Source of the DNA: Phycisphaerales bacterium
Lineage (GTDB): Bacteria; Planctomycetota; Phycisphaerae; Phycisphaerales; SM1A02
Assembly: GCA_007125255.1 (NCBI GenBank)
Contig: SLDM01000080.1
Span: forward strand, 1 to 9,271
DNA: 9,271 bases
Direction: 5' to 3'
In this document: positions 1 through 6,717 of the stretch, piece after piece
How positions within the stretch are numbered: position 1 is the first letter of the stretch
Layout of the letters: each line of letters starts with the position of its first letter
The notes under the pieces: generated by a model
What the model was told of the DNA's origin: nothing
The model's input: only the letters and a program-made list of their open reading frames with translations
Databases searched by the model: none
Program-made: the position numbers and the translations under genes

Positions 1-1
1 A

Positions 2-100
2 CCGTTCTGTGGTGTGCTCCCGTTCCTCTGTTCTGCGCACTGCCTGATCGACCGGCTTACTGACAATCAACCCCGCGAACCGAATCGGTTCGACTGGTAA
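2..100 (+). CDS. 3' end of a rightward gene, cut by the window edge (hypothetical)
   Basis: A reading frame is open from the window edge to a TAA at 98-100, giving 32 residues that end in REPNRFDW. The other two plus frames stop at 45-47 and 61-63. Support for coding is the placement: a strong rho-independent terminator with its U-run on the plus strand begins about 30 bases after the stop. The visible part starts hydrophobic and Cys-rich (about residues 1-15), then becomes charged, as in the tail of a membrane or envelope protein. I do not recognise the family. One minus-strand frame is also open here (possible GTG start near 105), so direction rests on the terminator. An 8-bp inverted repeat (76-83 and 85-92) lies inside the frame. 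Confidence 0.4.
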   Translation, partial: PFCGVLPFLCSAHCLIDRLTDNQPREPNRFDW

Positions 101-128
101 CACGATCTTCTTTCTTCTTTCTCCTCCT

Positions 129-164
129 TCGCCGTCTCGGCTCACGCTGAGACGGCGATTTTTC
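129..164 (+). terminator. Rho-independent terminator, plus strand
   Basis: CGCCGTCTC (130-138) pairs with GAGACGGCG (149-157). A T-A pair at 129/158 extends the base, and a G-T, G-C and C-G continue the stem to a TCAC tetraloop at 142-145. ATTTTTCT follows immediately. The T-run is only on the plus strand, so it terminates a gene entering from the left, not waaA, which converges on it from the right. Confidence 0.85.
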
Positions 165-241
165 TCCCTGCGGTCACTTCACGCCATGACTTGTCGCCGC
201 GATGCGATGCCGTAACGCACCCTCGCGCGATCGTGATCGGG

Positions 242-1510
242 TCAACGCGCCTCGGAATCCGGATCCGGAAGGAGAAAGCGGCACAGCAGCGCGTGGTGTC
301 GTTCCGTTGCCCCCTGCTGTTGACGCACCACCTCCTGCGCCCGAGCGGAGAGTGACCGCCTCGCCTCGGGATCGCCAAGCAGTTGCCCCAGTCGATCGGC
401 AAGCTCCTCGCGGTTCATCTGCAGGATCGCGTCCCGGTCCAGAAGGGTCGCGACGGTTTCACGGAAGTTTTCGACATGCGGTCCAATGAGAACGGGCTTT
501 CCCAGCGCGGCCGCTTCGATCATGTCCGAACCGCCGAGGGGAACAAAGGTGCGCCCGATGATGATGATGTCCGCCAGTGCATACGCCGCCCGCAGCTCAC
601 CGATCGTGTCCAGCAGAAAGCGTCCGGTCTGACTGCCGCGTTCACCCCGGGACCGGCGGGTACAGCCGGGAAAGACACGTGCCGCCTCATCGAACCATTC
701 GGGCTTTCGTGGCGCGAAGAGCAGTTGCACATCTTCCGGAACGACTTCGGCGAGCAGCTCGTGCTCACCCGGCGCGGTGGAACCGGCAACCACGAGCGGC
801 CGGTTGCGATCAATCCCCAGCGCTTCGGCAAGACGCTCTGGTGCGCCGGGATCGATCTTGAGAACGGCATTGTCCCACTTGAGAGTGCCTGCCGTCTCCA
901 CACGCTCCTCCGGCACGCCCAATCGACGAAAGCGGGCCGCGTACTCTTCGTCCTGGGCCGTGACAAAGGCGAGCCTGGCAAACATGCTCCGCACGAGCGG
1001 ACCGAGGAAGCCGTACCGCCGCGCGCTGCGTTCGGTCAGGCGTCCGTTGATCACGCCCACCGGAATCCCGCGCCGGCCGGCCAGGTCAACCAGGTTCGGC
1101 CAGACTTCAAGCTCCACCAGGGCAATGAGATCCGGCTGAATTCGATCGAGCCAGCGCCGCACGGCCGGAGAAAAGTCAAACGGGTAGCGAACGACGCGGC
1201 ACGATTCGGCATAGAGCGCTGCGGCTTGCGCGTAGCCGGTATCGGTGGTCACGCTGATGACGATATCGATGCGGCCCGGCGCCTTCTCCAGCATCCGGCC
1301 GATCAGACCGCGCACGGCATTGACCTCACCGACGGAGACCGCATGGAGCAGCAATCGACGGGTGCCGGGCGTTTTCCCAAGCGCTGGCCCACGCCCCAGG
1401 CGACCGGCCCAGTCGGTCCGTAGTTTGCCCGTCCGCACCATACGGAAGAGCCAGATCGGCGCGGTAAGCAGTGCAGCCAGCAGGTAGAAGAGATCCCGAA
1501 CCACGGGCAT
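242..1510 (-). CDS. waaA: 3-deoxy-D-manno-octulosonic acid (Kdo) transferase
   Basis: A GT30-family Kdo transferase (WaaA/KdtA), which adds Kdo from CMP-Kdo to the lipid A precursor on the cytoplasmic face of the inner membrane. The 422 residues match the usual length. A hydrophobic N-terminal anchor (about 6-23) is followed by HAVSVGEV (56-63), whose Glu62 matches the family's catalytic Glu. Other family landmarks are ELEVWPNL (133-140), NGRLTERS (155-162), GTLKWD (208-213), AGSTAPGE (242-249), APRKPEW (266-272) and the C-terminal sugar-nucleotide loop at 326-349. That loop begins GGSDMIE, where many proteobacterial enzymes have GGHN.LE. The ATG at 1510 gives the normal membrane-anchor start. 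No clear Shine-Dalgarno is seen, and a TACACT -10-like hexamer lies only 8 bases upstream (1519-1524), so a short or leaderless mRNA is possible. It is divergent from the FHA gene. Confidence 0.95.
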   Translation of the reverse strand: MPVVRDLFYLLAALLTAPIWLFRMVRTGKLRTDWAGRLGRGPALGKTPGTRRLLLHAVSVGEVNAVRGLIGRMLEKAPGRIDIVISVTTDTGYAQAAALYAESCRVVRYPFDFSPAVRRWLDRIQPDLIALVELEVWPNLVDLAGRRGIPVGVINGRLTERSARRYGFLGPLVRSMFARLAFVTAQDEEYAARFRRLGVPEERVETAGTLKWDNAVLKIDPGAPERLAEALGIDRNRPLVVAGSTAPGEHELLAEVVPEDVQLLFAPRKPEWFDEAARVFPGCTRRSRGERGSQTGRFLLDTIGELRAAYALADIIIIGRTFVPLGGSDMIEAAALGKPVLIGPHVENFRETVATLLDRDAILQMNREELADRLGQLLGDPEARRSLSARAQEVVRQQQGATERHHALLCRFLLPDPDSEAR

Positions 1511-1715
1511 AACCGGGCAGTGTAGCCGAGGTCACCGCGGCCGGATCGCAAGGTCCGAAGTCAGTTATGAGGGACCATGCGAGATGGACGGAACCAGGCT
1601 GAGTTCATATCCGTATCTATAGATTGCACACAATTGGTCGTTCCGCGGTTGGTCTTTTGTGACTCTTGCGTCAGAATACAGTGACCGCCAATGACGGTGG
1701 CCAAGGACACTCCCC
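1511..1715. promoter_or_regulatory. Divergent intergenic region between waaA and the FHA gene
   Basis: This 205-bp gap must hold promoters for both genes. A 10-bp perfect palindrome ATCTATAGAT sits at 1615-1624 in its most AT-rich part. Weak promoter-like elements are TACACT (minus, 1519-1524), TTGTGT at 1628-1633 with TATGAA at 1604-1609 (minus, 18-bp spacer), and AATACAGT near 1675-1682 on the plus strand. None has two good boxes at standard spacing, so no promoter is assigned. AAGGA at 1703-1707 is the FHA gene's ribosome-binding site. Confidence 0.35.
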
Positions 1716-2021
1716 ATGATGGAACTGCACGTCTGCAGCAAGAAGACCGGATCACTGCTCAAGGCGTTCGCGCTCGGTGATACGGCTGAAGTCCTCATCG
1801 GCCGCGACGAATCATGCGATATCAAGATCAAGGCCCCGACCGTCTCCCGGGAACACTGCGCGATCGAACGGGACGGGGAAGATCTCGTCCTGCGAGATCT
1901 GGGCTCCAAGGGCGGCACGTTGCGCAGCACCGGCGAGCGAATCGATCGCCTCCGGCTCGAAGACGGGATGGAGGTCACCATCGGACCCGCGGTTCTGAAA
2001 TTCTACGAGAGCGGCATCTGA
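1716..2021 (+). CDS. Single-domain FHA (forkhead-associated) protein
   Basis: A 101-residue protein that is almost entirely one FHA domain, a phosphothreonine-peptide-binding beta sandwich. The core reads LIGRDESCDI (27-36), VSREHCAI (43-50), LVLRDLGSKGGT (57-68), then DGMEVTIG (83-90) and LKFYESG. Gly29/Arg30 and Ser44-Arg45-Glu46-His47 match the conserved phosphopeptide-binding positions. The Asn of the usual S-(S/K)-N-G-T loop is Gly66 here, so binding may be altered. There is no signal peptide, membrane segment or partner domain, so it should be cytosolic and act as an adaptor in Ser/Thr-kinase signalling. No kinase or phosphatase gene is in the window. AAGGA (1703-1707) lies 8 bases before the ATG at 1716; a second ATG follows at 1719. 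Confidence 0.88.
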   Translation: MMELHVCSKKTGSLLKAFALGDTAEVLIGRDESCDIKIKAPTVSREHCAIERDGEDLVLRDLGSKGGTLRSTGERIDRLRLEDGMEVTIGPAVLKFYESGI

Positions 2022-2041
2022 TCCCGGCGCCCCGCCTCCGT

Positions 2042-2061
2042 GGGGACGATCGGGGACGATC
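2042..2061. repeat. 10-bp tandem duplication
   Basis: GGGGACGATC occurs twice without a gap (2042-2051 and 2052-2061), shortly after the FHA stop codon. It has no evident function and is probably slippage. Confidence 0.6.
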
Positions 2062-2085
2062 ATCCCGCCGCGGTCCCGACATTGA

Positions 2086-2130
2086 ACGAGAAAAGAAAAC
2101 TCGATCCAGAGCCGGAGCCCTGGATCGAGT
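2086..2130 (-). terminator. Rho-independent terminator of the minus-strand gene series
   Basis: CTCGATCCAG (2100-2109) pairs perfectly with CTGGATCGAG (2120-2129), with an extra A-T pair at 2099/2130 and a 10-base loop. On the plus strand GAAAAGAAAA precedes the hairpin, so on the minus strand the stem is followed by TTTTCTTTTC, a good U-tract. It lies about 85 bases beyond the stop of the NfeD-like gene at 2216. The plus-strand side has no T-run, so it would serve the converging FHA gene poorly. Confidence 0.88.
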
Positions 2131-2215
2131 CGGTTGTCTGTCGGTTCACCATCGGGCCGCCGCCTCACGCGATGGCGACCTGCGACGGGCATTCACAACG
2201 GCCAGCTGCCGCACA

Positions 2216-3535
2216 TCACTGCCGCATGCGGCGAATCTCCCGTTCCAGCTCGCGAATCAATTCGTCGAGCACCTCTGGCGGCCAGGTGTTCACGCGGGCC
2301 ACGTTCGGGGCGCGATCGTGCCAGCGGCGCAGAGCCCGCAGGTTCTGCAAAGCCCGCTGCATCACCACGAGCCCGTCCCCCGTGCCGCGGCCTTCACTTC
2401 CGAGCCGACTCATCCGCATGGTGATGTCGTACTCCGCCCGCTCGACGAGCTGCATGTAGTCCTCATGCATCCGGCGGCCATAATCGGTCAATTCGTGCCA
2501 GCGGGGAAGATCCAGATGCTTCGCCAGCTCATCGGTCGTGTCCGCGATTCCGTTGGCAAAACCGCTGTGCACCGCCTGGTCGCTGGTGAGCGTCAGGTTG
2601 TCACCTTTGCGGGAGAGAATATGCCGGCCGCGAAGGTCGCTGTAGAACGTCACCTCGCCGGTCTCTGAATCCTTGTCGTAGGAGAGCTCGATCGGCGCGT
2701 GAATCATGGCGTGGGCGATCCGGGGGTCGCGACCACCTTCCTGCATCCATTCGCCGGCCCGGCTGAGCCACGCCTGAAGTTCGTTGCCGGACCAGGAGGT
2801 GTCGCCGGCAAACGCCGTCATCGCGCCGGCCGTGCCCATGGTCGTGAAGTAGATCTCCTCACACTGGATCGCGGTAGCGCACCCGGCGGAGATCGCTTCG
2901 TGCACCCAGGCGATCACGCGGTGCCGCCGCTTGACATCCTGAATGACCCGGGCGATCTGCTCCATCTCGATGACCATGCCGCCGCCGGTGTCGATCTCCA
3001 GGATGATCGTCTGGCCGGGACCGAACTCGTCGGCCTTCCTGCCGATCTTCTCGATCTCCTGATGACGGATGTGGACGCCGACCATCCCCTTGAGGGGCAG
3101 GACAATCACCCCGGGGCCGTCGAACTCCTCGGAGGTCGTTTCGCGATCCCGTTGACGGGGTCGACTGCTGTCCCGTGGACGGTCACGCTGCGGCGCGTCG
3201 GCATCGCGGCCCGGGGCTTCGTCGGCTTCAAGCGTGCGAATCGAACGCACGTCGCCGCGGAAGATGACCTTTTCCTGGGTGCGGAGCGAGAACTCGCCGT
3301 ACACCACGATGTAGCGGTTTTCGACCCGGCGCAGCTCGCCGCGCATCGTCTGTTCGACTCCGCTTTCAATGAACTTGACTTCGACCTTGTCTTCGATCTC
3401 GCCGCGCCAGGTGGAGCCGTCGGAAAGACGGATCTGCACACTCTGGGCCGAGACCATCGGCGTCAAAATGGCGATAAGAAGGAGGCTCAGGAGTATTCTT
3501 GTGGTGCACTGATTCATGGTTTCGTTCCGGAACAT
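2216..3535 (-). CDS. Secreted NfeD/ClpP-like serine protease-fold protein (paralogue A)
   Basis: A 439-residue exported protein of the ClpP/crotonase superfamily, closest by motif to the NfeD protease domain. The signal peptide spans about 1-30 (cleavage after VSA). A small beta-rich domain (31-103, opening with LSDGSTWRGEI) and an Arg/Asp-rich linker (about 109-137) follow. The ClpP-like domain is 142-345: VLPLKGMVGV, the glycine turn IDTGGG (181-186), AISAG (214-218) with candidate nucleophile Ser216, GTAGA (234-238), and LTLTSDQAV..GFANGIADTTDEL, a very NfeD-like end. A charged helical tail completes it. It lacks the membrane helices and OB domain of full NfeD. No Lys occurs between Lys202 and Lys288, although the Ser-Lys dyad partner is expected about 40 residues after the Ser; Ser258/Arg259 sit there. 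A downstream ATG at 3517 is a plausible alternative start with a tighter signal peptide; neither has a strong Shine-Dalgarno. Confidence 0.8.
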   Translation of the reverse strand: MFRNETMNQCTTRILLSLLLIAILTPMVSAQSVQIRLSDGSTWRGEIEDKVEVKFIESGVEQTMRGELRRVENRYIVVYGEFSLRTQEKVIFRGDVRSIRTLEADEAPGRDADAPQRDRPRDSSRPRQRDRETTSEEFDGPGVIVLPLKGMVGVHIRHQEIEKIGRKADEFGPGQTIILEIDTGGGMVIEMEQIARVIQDVKRRHRVIAWVHEAISAGCATAIQCEEIYFTTMGTAGAMTAFAGDTSWSGNELQAWLSRAGEWMQEGGRDPRIAHAMIHAPIELSYDKDSETGEVTFYSDLRGRHILSRKGDNLTLTSDQAVHSGFANGIADTTDELAKHLDLPRWHELTDYGRRMHEDYMQLVERAEYDITMRMSRLGSEGRGTGDGLVVMQRALQNLRALRRWHDRAPNVARVNTWPPEVLDELIRELEREIRRMRQ

Positions 3536-3814
3536 GTCTGACGGTCAGCGAGAGAAAGGCCAGTGAAGGGCCCGTAAAAGGCAAGGACAAAAGGACTCAG
3601 GCGGGTTCGATCGGGAGAAAAGCGGGCTCTGCAGATCGCGAGAAAAAGAAGAGTCGGACAAACGAGATCGGGGACAGCGCTTCATAACCGGCTGGCGACG
3701 ATCCTTTCAAGAGGCTCACGATCGTCCGGATGCCCCATCTGAGATACCCCGGGATGAGCCGTCGGTTGCATCCTGCCGATCGCATCCTGCCGGCTGCATC
3801 CCGCCGATTGCATC
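3536..3814. other. 279-bp gap between the two NfeD-like genes
   Basis: I see no gene here. Read on the minus strand, the part near paralogue A (about 3590-3665) is pyrimidine-rich with several short T-runs. A 7-bp perfect inverted repeat, GACGATC (3697-3703) and GATCGTC (3720-3726), could form a hairpin, but no T-run follows it on either strand. TCTGCAGA near 3631 is a short palindrome. The right end is taken up by the 14-bp repeats. No convincing terminator for the upstream gene or promoter for the downstream gene is visible, so the two could be cotranscribed. Confidence 0.5.
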
Positions 3815-3821
3815 TCAACGA
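3766..3821. repeat. 14-bp tandem repeat across the end of paralogue B
   Basis: Four adjoining 14-bp units start at 3766, 3780, 3794 and 3808. The first three fit YYGCATCCYGCCGR closely; the fourth diverges after GCATC and contains the stop codon of the gene ending at 3815. The unit is not a multiple of three, so gain or loss of units upstream of the stop would change the C-terminus. Confidence 0.75.
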
Positions 3822-5275
3822 CCGCGGAATCCGCCTCCGCCGCCGCGGCCGCCTCCCCCGCCACCACCGCGGCCGCCGCCGCGCTGCAGGGCACGGAGGT
3901 CTTCCGTAATCTCCGCCTCCAGGACTTCCAGCATGATCCGCTGAATGCCGTAGAACGCGAGCAGGCGATTCTCCAGGGCGGGATAACGACGGATGAGACT
4001 GATGACCTGGCGAATGTTCGCCCGGGCACGACTGAGGTATCGAATCGGATCGTCCTGTCCGGAGTACCGCATGTACCGGGCGTAGTCCTCGAACAGGTCC
4101 ATGGTCTGGTCGAACGCGCGTCGCCAACCTTCCACGTGATCCTGAACGACCTTCAACGCTTCCCCTTCGTGAACACGGTACTCGCGGTAACCCAGGAGCA
4201 ACGCGAGATCGTCGAGCGTCTCGGCGGTGCCGTTACTGATCATGAAGTCTTCGGCCATTTTCGCGTTAAAGTTGGCCGTGCGTTGCCGGCTGTTGTTGAC
4301 AATGATCTGTCCCTGCGCGCTGAGCGACCAGTTCACCTCGCGTCCGCGCCAGGTCGCGCTCAGAAGCCGGTCGGGGCGAATCATCGCCTCGCCGAGTGCC
4401 GATGAGTGTCCGCCCCGAATGACGAAGGCGTTTGCGATGCTCACCCACGCGGCCACCATCTTCGCGCGGACATCTTCATCCTGCCAGCCCGCGGCCATGG
4501 AAAAGATCTGCTGCAGGCCGACCAGCCGTGCATCCGGAGCCATGTACATCTCCGGAATCGCCATGGCGATCAGCGAACTCACACCGACCGAGTCCTGCAC
4601 CCACATGATCTGCCGAAAGTCCGCCAGTTCCCGGTGAAGCATGGTGACGAGATTGCGGTAGTCCTCGATCAGGTGCACCATCCCCTGTTCGGTCGGGTCG
4701 GCAAAGGAAATCAGCAGGTCGTCAACGTGGGAGCACTCGAGCTTCCACACGATGATGTCCGGCTTCTCCCGCTTGATGACCTCGACCACGTCGCGGTACA
4801 CCGACGGATGGATGTCCGTTCCCATCTGACCCTTCATCGGGATGACGTAGAACGAGATCAGATCCTCATCGTCGGAGGCGCCCTCGGCCAGACCACGCGT
4901 TCGTGACTGATCATCCTCGCGATCACGATCCGGCCGTCGCGGCTCGCGCGGCTCTGCTCTCTGATCCCCCGCCCCGGTGTTGATCGCCACGTCGCGCTCG
5001 ATCTGGAGGACCTCGGAGCGGTCAAACTCCAGTGTCGTCGCAATGTTCAGGGTGCGGTCGATGTAGCGGAAAACGATGCGGTCACCGACTTCCTCCTTGA
5101 TCTCGCCGGTGAGAACGCGGCCATCCCGCATGTGCAGAATGTCCTGGGTCTCCTGATCCGCCGCAGCCATCGCGTGGGCGGTCGTGGTCCATGCGCTCGA
5201 CGGGCCGCCGGGAATACCGCACATGAGTGCGAAAGCCAGCAGTGCGCTCAGGCCCAAGCTCATTCGCTTCATCAT
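3815..5275 (-). CDS. Secreted ClpP/NfeD-like pseudoprotease with Gly/Arg-rich tail (paralogue B)
   Basis: A 486-residue exported protein with the same plan as its neighbour ending at 2216: signal peptide (about 1-35, AHA or AMA cleavage), small beta domain (about 42-96, MRDGRVLTGEI), Arg/Asp-rich linker (about 105-128), ClpP-like domain (about 138-362) and helical C-terminal part (363-465). Aligned regions include FYVIPMKGQMG with VIVLPLKGMVG, QIMWVQDS with VIAWVHEA, and VAAWVSIANAF..RGGH with LQAWLSRAGEW..EGGR. The active site is not kept: the IDTGGG turn is replaced by LECSHVDD (179-186), the SAG position reads GVS (231-233), and no Lys sits at the dyad position. It ends in a 21-residue tail of almost only Gly and Arg (466-486). 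GAGGAG (5281-5286) precedes ATG 5275 by 5 bases and ATG 5272 by 8; either may be used. A scaffold or binding role is inferred. Confidence 0.75.
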   Translation of the reverse strand: MMKRMSLGLSALLAFALMCGIPGGPSSAWTTTAHAMAAADQETQDILHMRDGRVLTGEIKEEVGDRIVFRYIDRTLNIATTLEFDRSEVLQIERDVAINTGAGDQRAEPREPRRPDRDREDDQSRTRGLAEGASDDEDLISFYVIPMKGQMGTDIHPSVYRDVVEVIKREKPDIIVWKLECSHVDDLLISFADPTEQGMVHLIEDYRNLVTMLHRELADFRQIMWVQDSVGVSSLIAMAIPEMYMAPDARLVGLQQIFSMAAGWQDEDVRAKMVAAWVSIANAFVIRGGHSSALGEAMIRPDRLLSATWRGREVNWSLSAQGQIIVNNSRQRTANFNAKMAEDFMISNGTAETLDDLALLLGYREYRVHEGEALKVVQDHVEGWRRAFDQTMDLFEDYARYMRYSGQDDPIRYLSRARANIRQVISLIRRYPALENRLLAFYGIQRIMLEVLEAEITEDLRALQRGGGRGGGGGGGRGGGGGFRGR

Positions 5276-5280
5276 TCAAA

Positions 5281-5286
5281 CTCCTC
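5281..5286 (-). promoter_or_regulatory. Shine-Dalgarno of paralogue B
   Basis: On the minus strand GAGGAG stands 5 bases before the ATG at 5275 and 8 before the in-frame ATG at 5272. It is the clearest ribosome-binding site on the minus strand and fixes the start of this gene to within one codon. Confidence 0.8.
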
Positions 5287-5369
5287 GTGTGGAGGTCATC
5301 CGGACCATCATCGATAGAAAGACCGCAGGTCCGGTAGAGGTCAAACGCCAATCCATTCCACCCTATTTC

Positions 5370-5398
5370 AGTGTATTCGACGGATGGACGGGAGGAAA
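5370..5398 (-). promoter_or_regulatory. Possible promoter upstream of paralogue B
   Basis: In the 149-bp gap after cca, the minus strand has TACACT (5370-5375) preceded by TTTCCT (5393-5398) at 17 bp. The -10 is fair and the -35 poor against the sigma-70 consensus. It would give a leader of about 90 bases. The only other support is that the gap is wide. Confidence 0.25.
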
Positions 5399-5424
5399 GT
5401 CTGTTTTTTGCGTACTTTTCCCGG

Positions 5425-6717
5425 TCACCCGCCCTTGCCGCCGGACGCCCCGATCGTCCGGCCGATCAGAACCGCCAGGTCGAGGGCCTCTTCCCGTGAA
5501 CCGATCTGACCCTCGAGCTGGGCGTCGTACACCCCGTCGAGGATGCGGCGAAACCGGGGTCCCGGCTTCATGCCGGCACCGATCAGGTCCTCGCCACTGA
5601 TCAGGGGCTCCGGCGCCAGGCCGGTTTTCTCCAGTTCGAGCACCCGCCGCCGAATGTCGATGAACTCCTGCCGATCGGCGGTCTGGACCAGCAGCAGGGC
5701 CTGCTCAAAGGGGGCGCTGGCCGCAATTCGCTTCTGCCGGGCGACTCCCAGGCGCGGCCACGCCGAGCGCAGGGCCCGGGAATAGTCCAGGCAGTCCCTC
5801 AGCGTGTCGTACTCCGTATTGGACAGCATCAGGGCCTTGCGCCACCGCCGGGCCGCGCGGTCCGCTTCGGTCCCCTCGCCGTGGCGATCAAAGACCCAGG
5901 CGGCGAGCGCCGTCGGATAGGCCGCCGGCTCGGGCAACTGTCCGAGCCGGGTCGGGGCCACGGTCCGATTGGACTCACCGAGCACCAGCTCATCCAGACC
6001 GAGGTACTGAAGCTCCCACGCCGCCACCGCCCGATTGGCGTTCATCATCATCCGGCGGATCTCCTGGCCGATCCGTTCACGGCTGATGCCCTTGAGGTTA
6101 CCCGCGCCTTCACGAATCGCATCGGCGGTTTCCGGATCGATGCTGAAGGCGAAACGGGCCGCGAATCGAACCGCCCGGAGCATGCGCAGCCGGTCCTCCC
6201 GGAGCCGTTCGTGCGCGTCGCCGATCGCGCGGATGCACCGCGCCTTCAGGTCGCGCTGGCCGCCGACGAAATCGATGATGCGACCGGCCACCGGATCTTC
6301 GAACAGCCCGTTGATGGTGAAATCCCGGCGCTGCGCATCATGTTCGGCATCGGTGAAGTGGACTTCATCGGGATGGCGGCCGTCGGAATACGGGCCGTCG
6401 GTGCGGAACGTGGCGACTTCAACCGTCTGCCCGCCGTGGCGCACCAGCATCACGCCGAAAGACTCTCCAACCGCGCGGGCCCGCGGAAAGATCCGTTGAA
6501 TTTCTTCCGGCCGGGCGCTCGTCGCGACGTCGTAATCGGTCGGCTCGCGACCCATGAGCTGATCCCGGACACATCCACCGGCGAAGTAGGCGGCAAAGCC
6601 GGCCTGCTGCAGCCGCGTCACGGTCCAGACCGCCGCCTCGCGCGGCGACAGGCGCGGACGGGGGGACATCCGCTTCTCTCTATCATCGGAATCGGATTGG
6701 TCGTTCGGGGAGGCCAT
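5425..6717 (-). CDS. cca: CCA-adding tRNA nucleotidyltransferase (class II)
   Basis: A cytoplasmic class II nucleotidyltransferase that builds or repairs the 3' CCA of tRNA from CTP and ATP. The 430 residues fit the family. Visible motifs are AGGCVRD (46-52), the metal-binding pair in DYDVAT (Asp61 and Asp63), the RRDFTINGL template region (130-138), EDRLRMLRAVRFAARF (174-189) and ERIGQEI (214-220). No HD phosphohydrolase domain follows, unlike E. coli Cca. Poly(A) polymerase and A-adding or CC-adding enzymes share these motifs; no other copy is visible for comparison. The ATG at 6717 has no Shine-Dalgarno and adds an Asp/Ser-rich extension. Met17 (ATG at 6669), preceded by AGAGAGAAG, is an equally likely start. 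rsmD lies upstream on the same strand, and an 11-bp repeat array ends at the start codon. Confidence 0.92.
   Translation of the reverse strand: MASPNDQSDSDDREKRMSPRPRLSPREAAVWTVTRLQQAGFAAYFAGGCVRDQLMGREPTDYDVATSARPEEIQRIFPRARAVGESFGVMLVRHGGQTVEVATFRTDGPYSDGRHPDEVHFTDAEHDAQRRDFTINGLFEDPVAGRIIDFVGGQRDLKARCIRAIGDAHERLREDRLRMLRAVRFAARFAFSIDPETADAIREGAGNLKGISRERIGQEIRRMMMNANRAVAAWELQYLGLDELVLGESNRTVAPTRLGQLPEPAAYPTALAAWVFDRHGEGTEADRAARRWRKALMLSNTEYDTLRDCLDYSRALRSAWPRLGVARQKRIAASAPFEQALLLVQTADRQEFIDIRRRVLELEKTGLAPEPLISGEDLIGAGMKPGPRFRRILDGVYDAQLEGQIGSREEALDLAVLIGRTIGASGGKGG

Noticed and set aside
76..92. 8-bp inverted repeat (CGAACCGA, A, TCGGTTCG) considered as an operator or a tRNA T-arm
   Set aside because: The single-base spacer is too short for a hairpin of full length, the flanks do not fold into a tRNA, and it lies inside the probable 3' end of a reading frame.
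383..1423. Long plus-strand reading frame (346 codons) opposite waaA
   Set aside because: It lies wholly antisense to waaA, which has clear GT30 motifs. Its translation is Arg/Gly/His-rich with no recognisable domain, as expected from the complement of a GC-rich gene.
1812..2668. Frames crossing the FHA gene and the terminator at 2086-2130
   Set aside because: They read through a clear terminator and overlap the FHA domain and the end of paralogue A in other frames; no family features are seen.
2699..3541. Plus-strand frame of 280 codons opposite paralogue A
   Set aside because: It is the complement of a gene with a signal peptide and NfeD-like motifs. The translation has no motif and no ribosome-binding site.
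3697..3726. 7-bp inverted repeat considered as the terminator of paralogue B
   Set aside because: The loop is 16 bases and no T-run follows on the minus strand.
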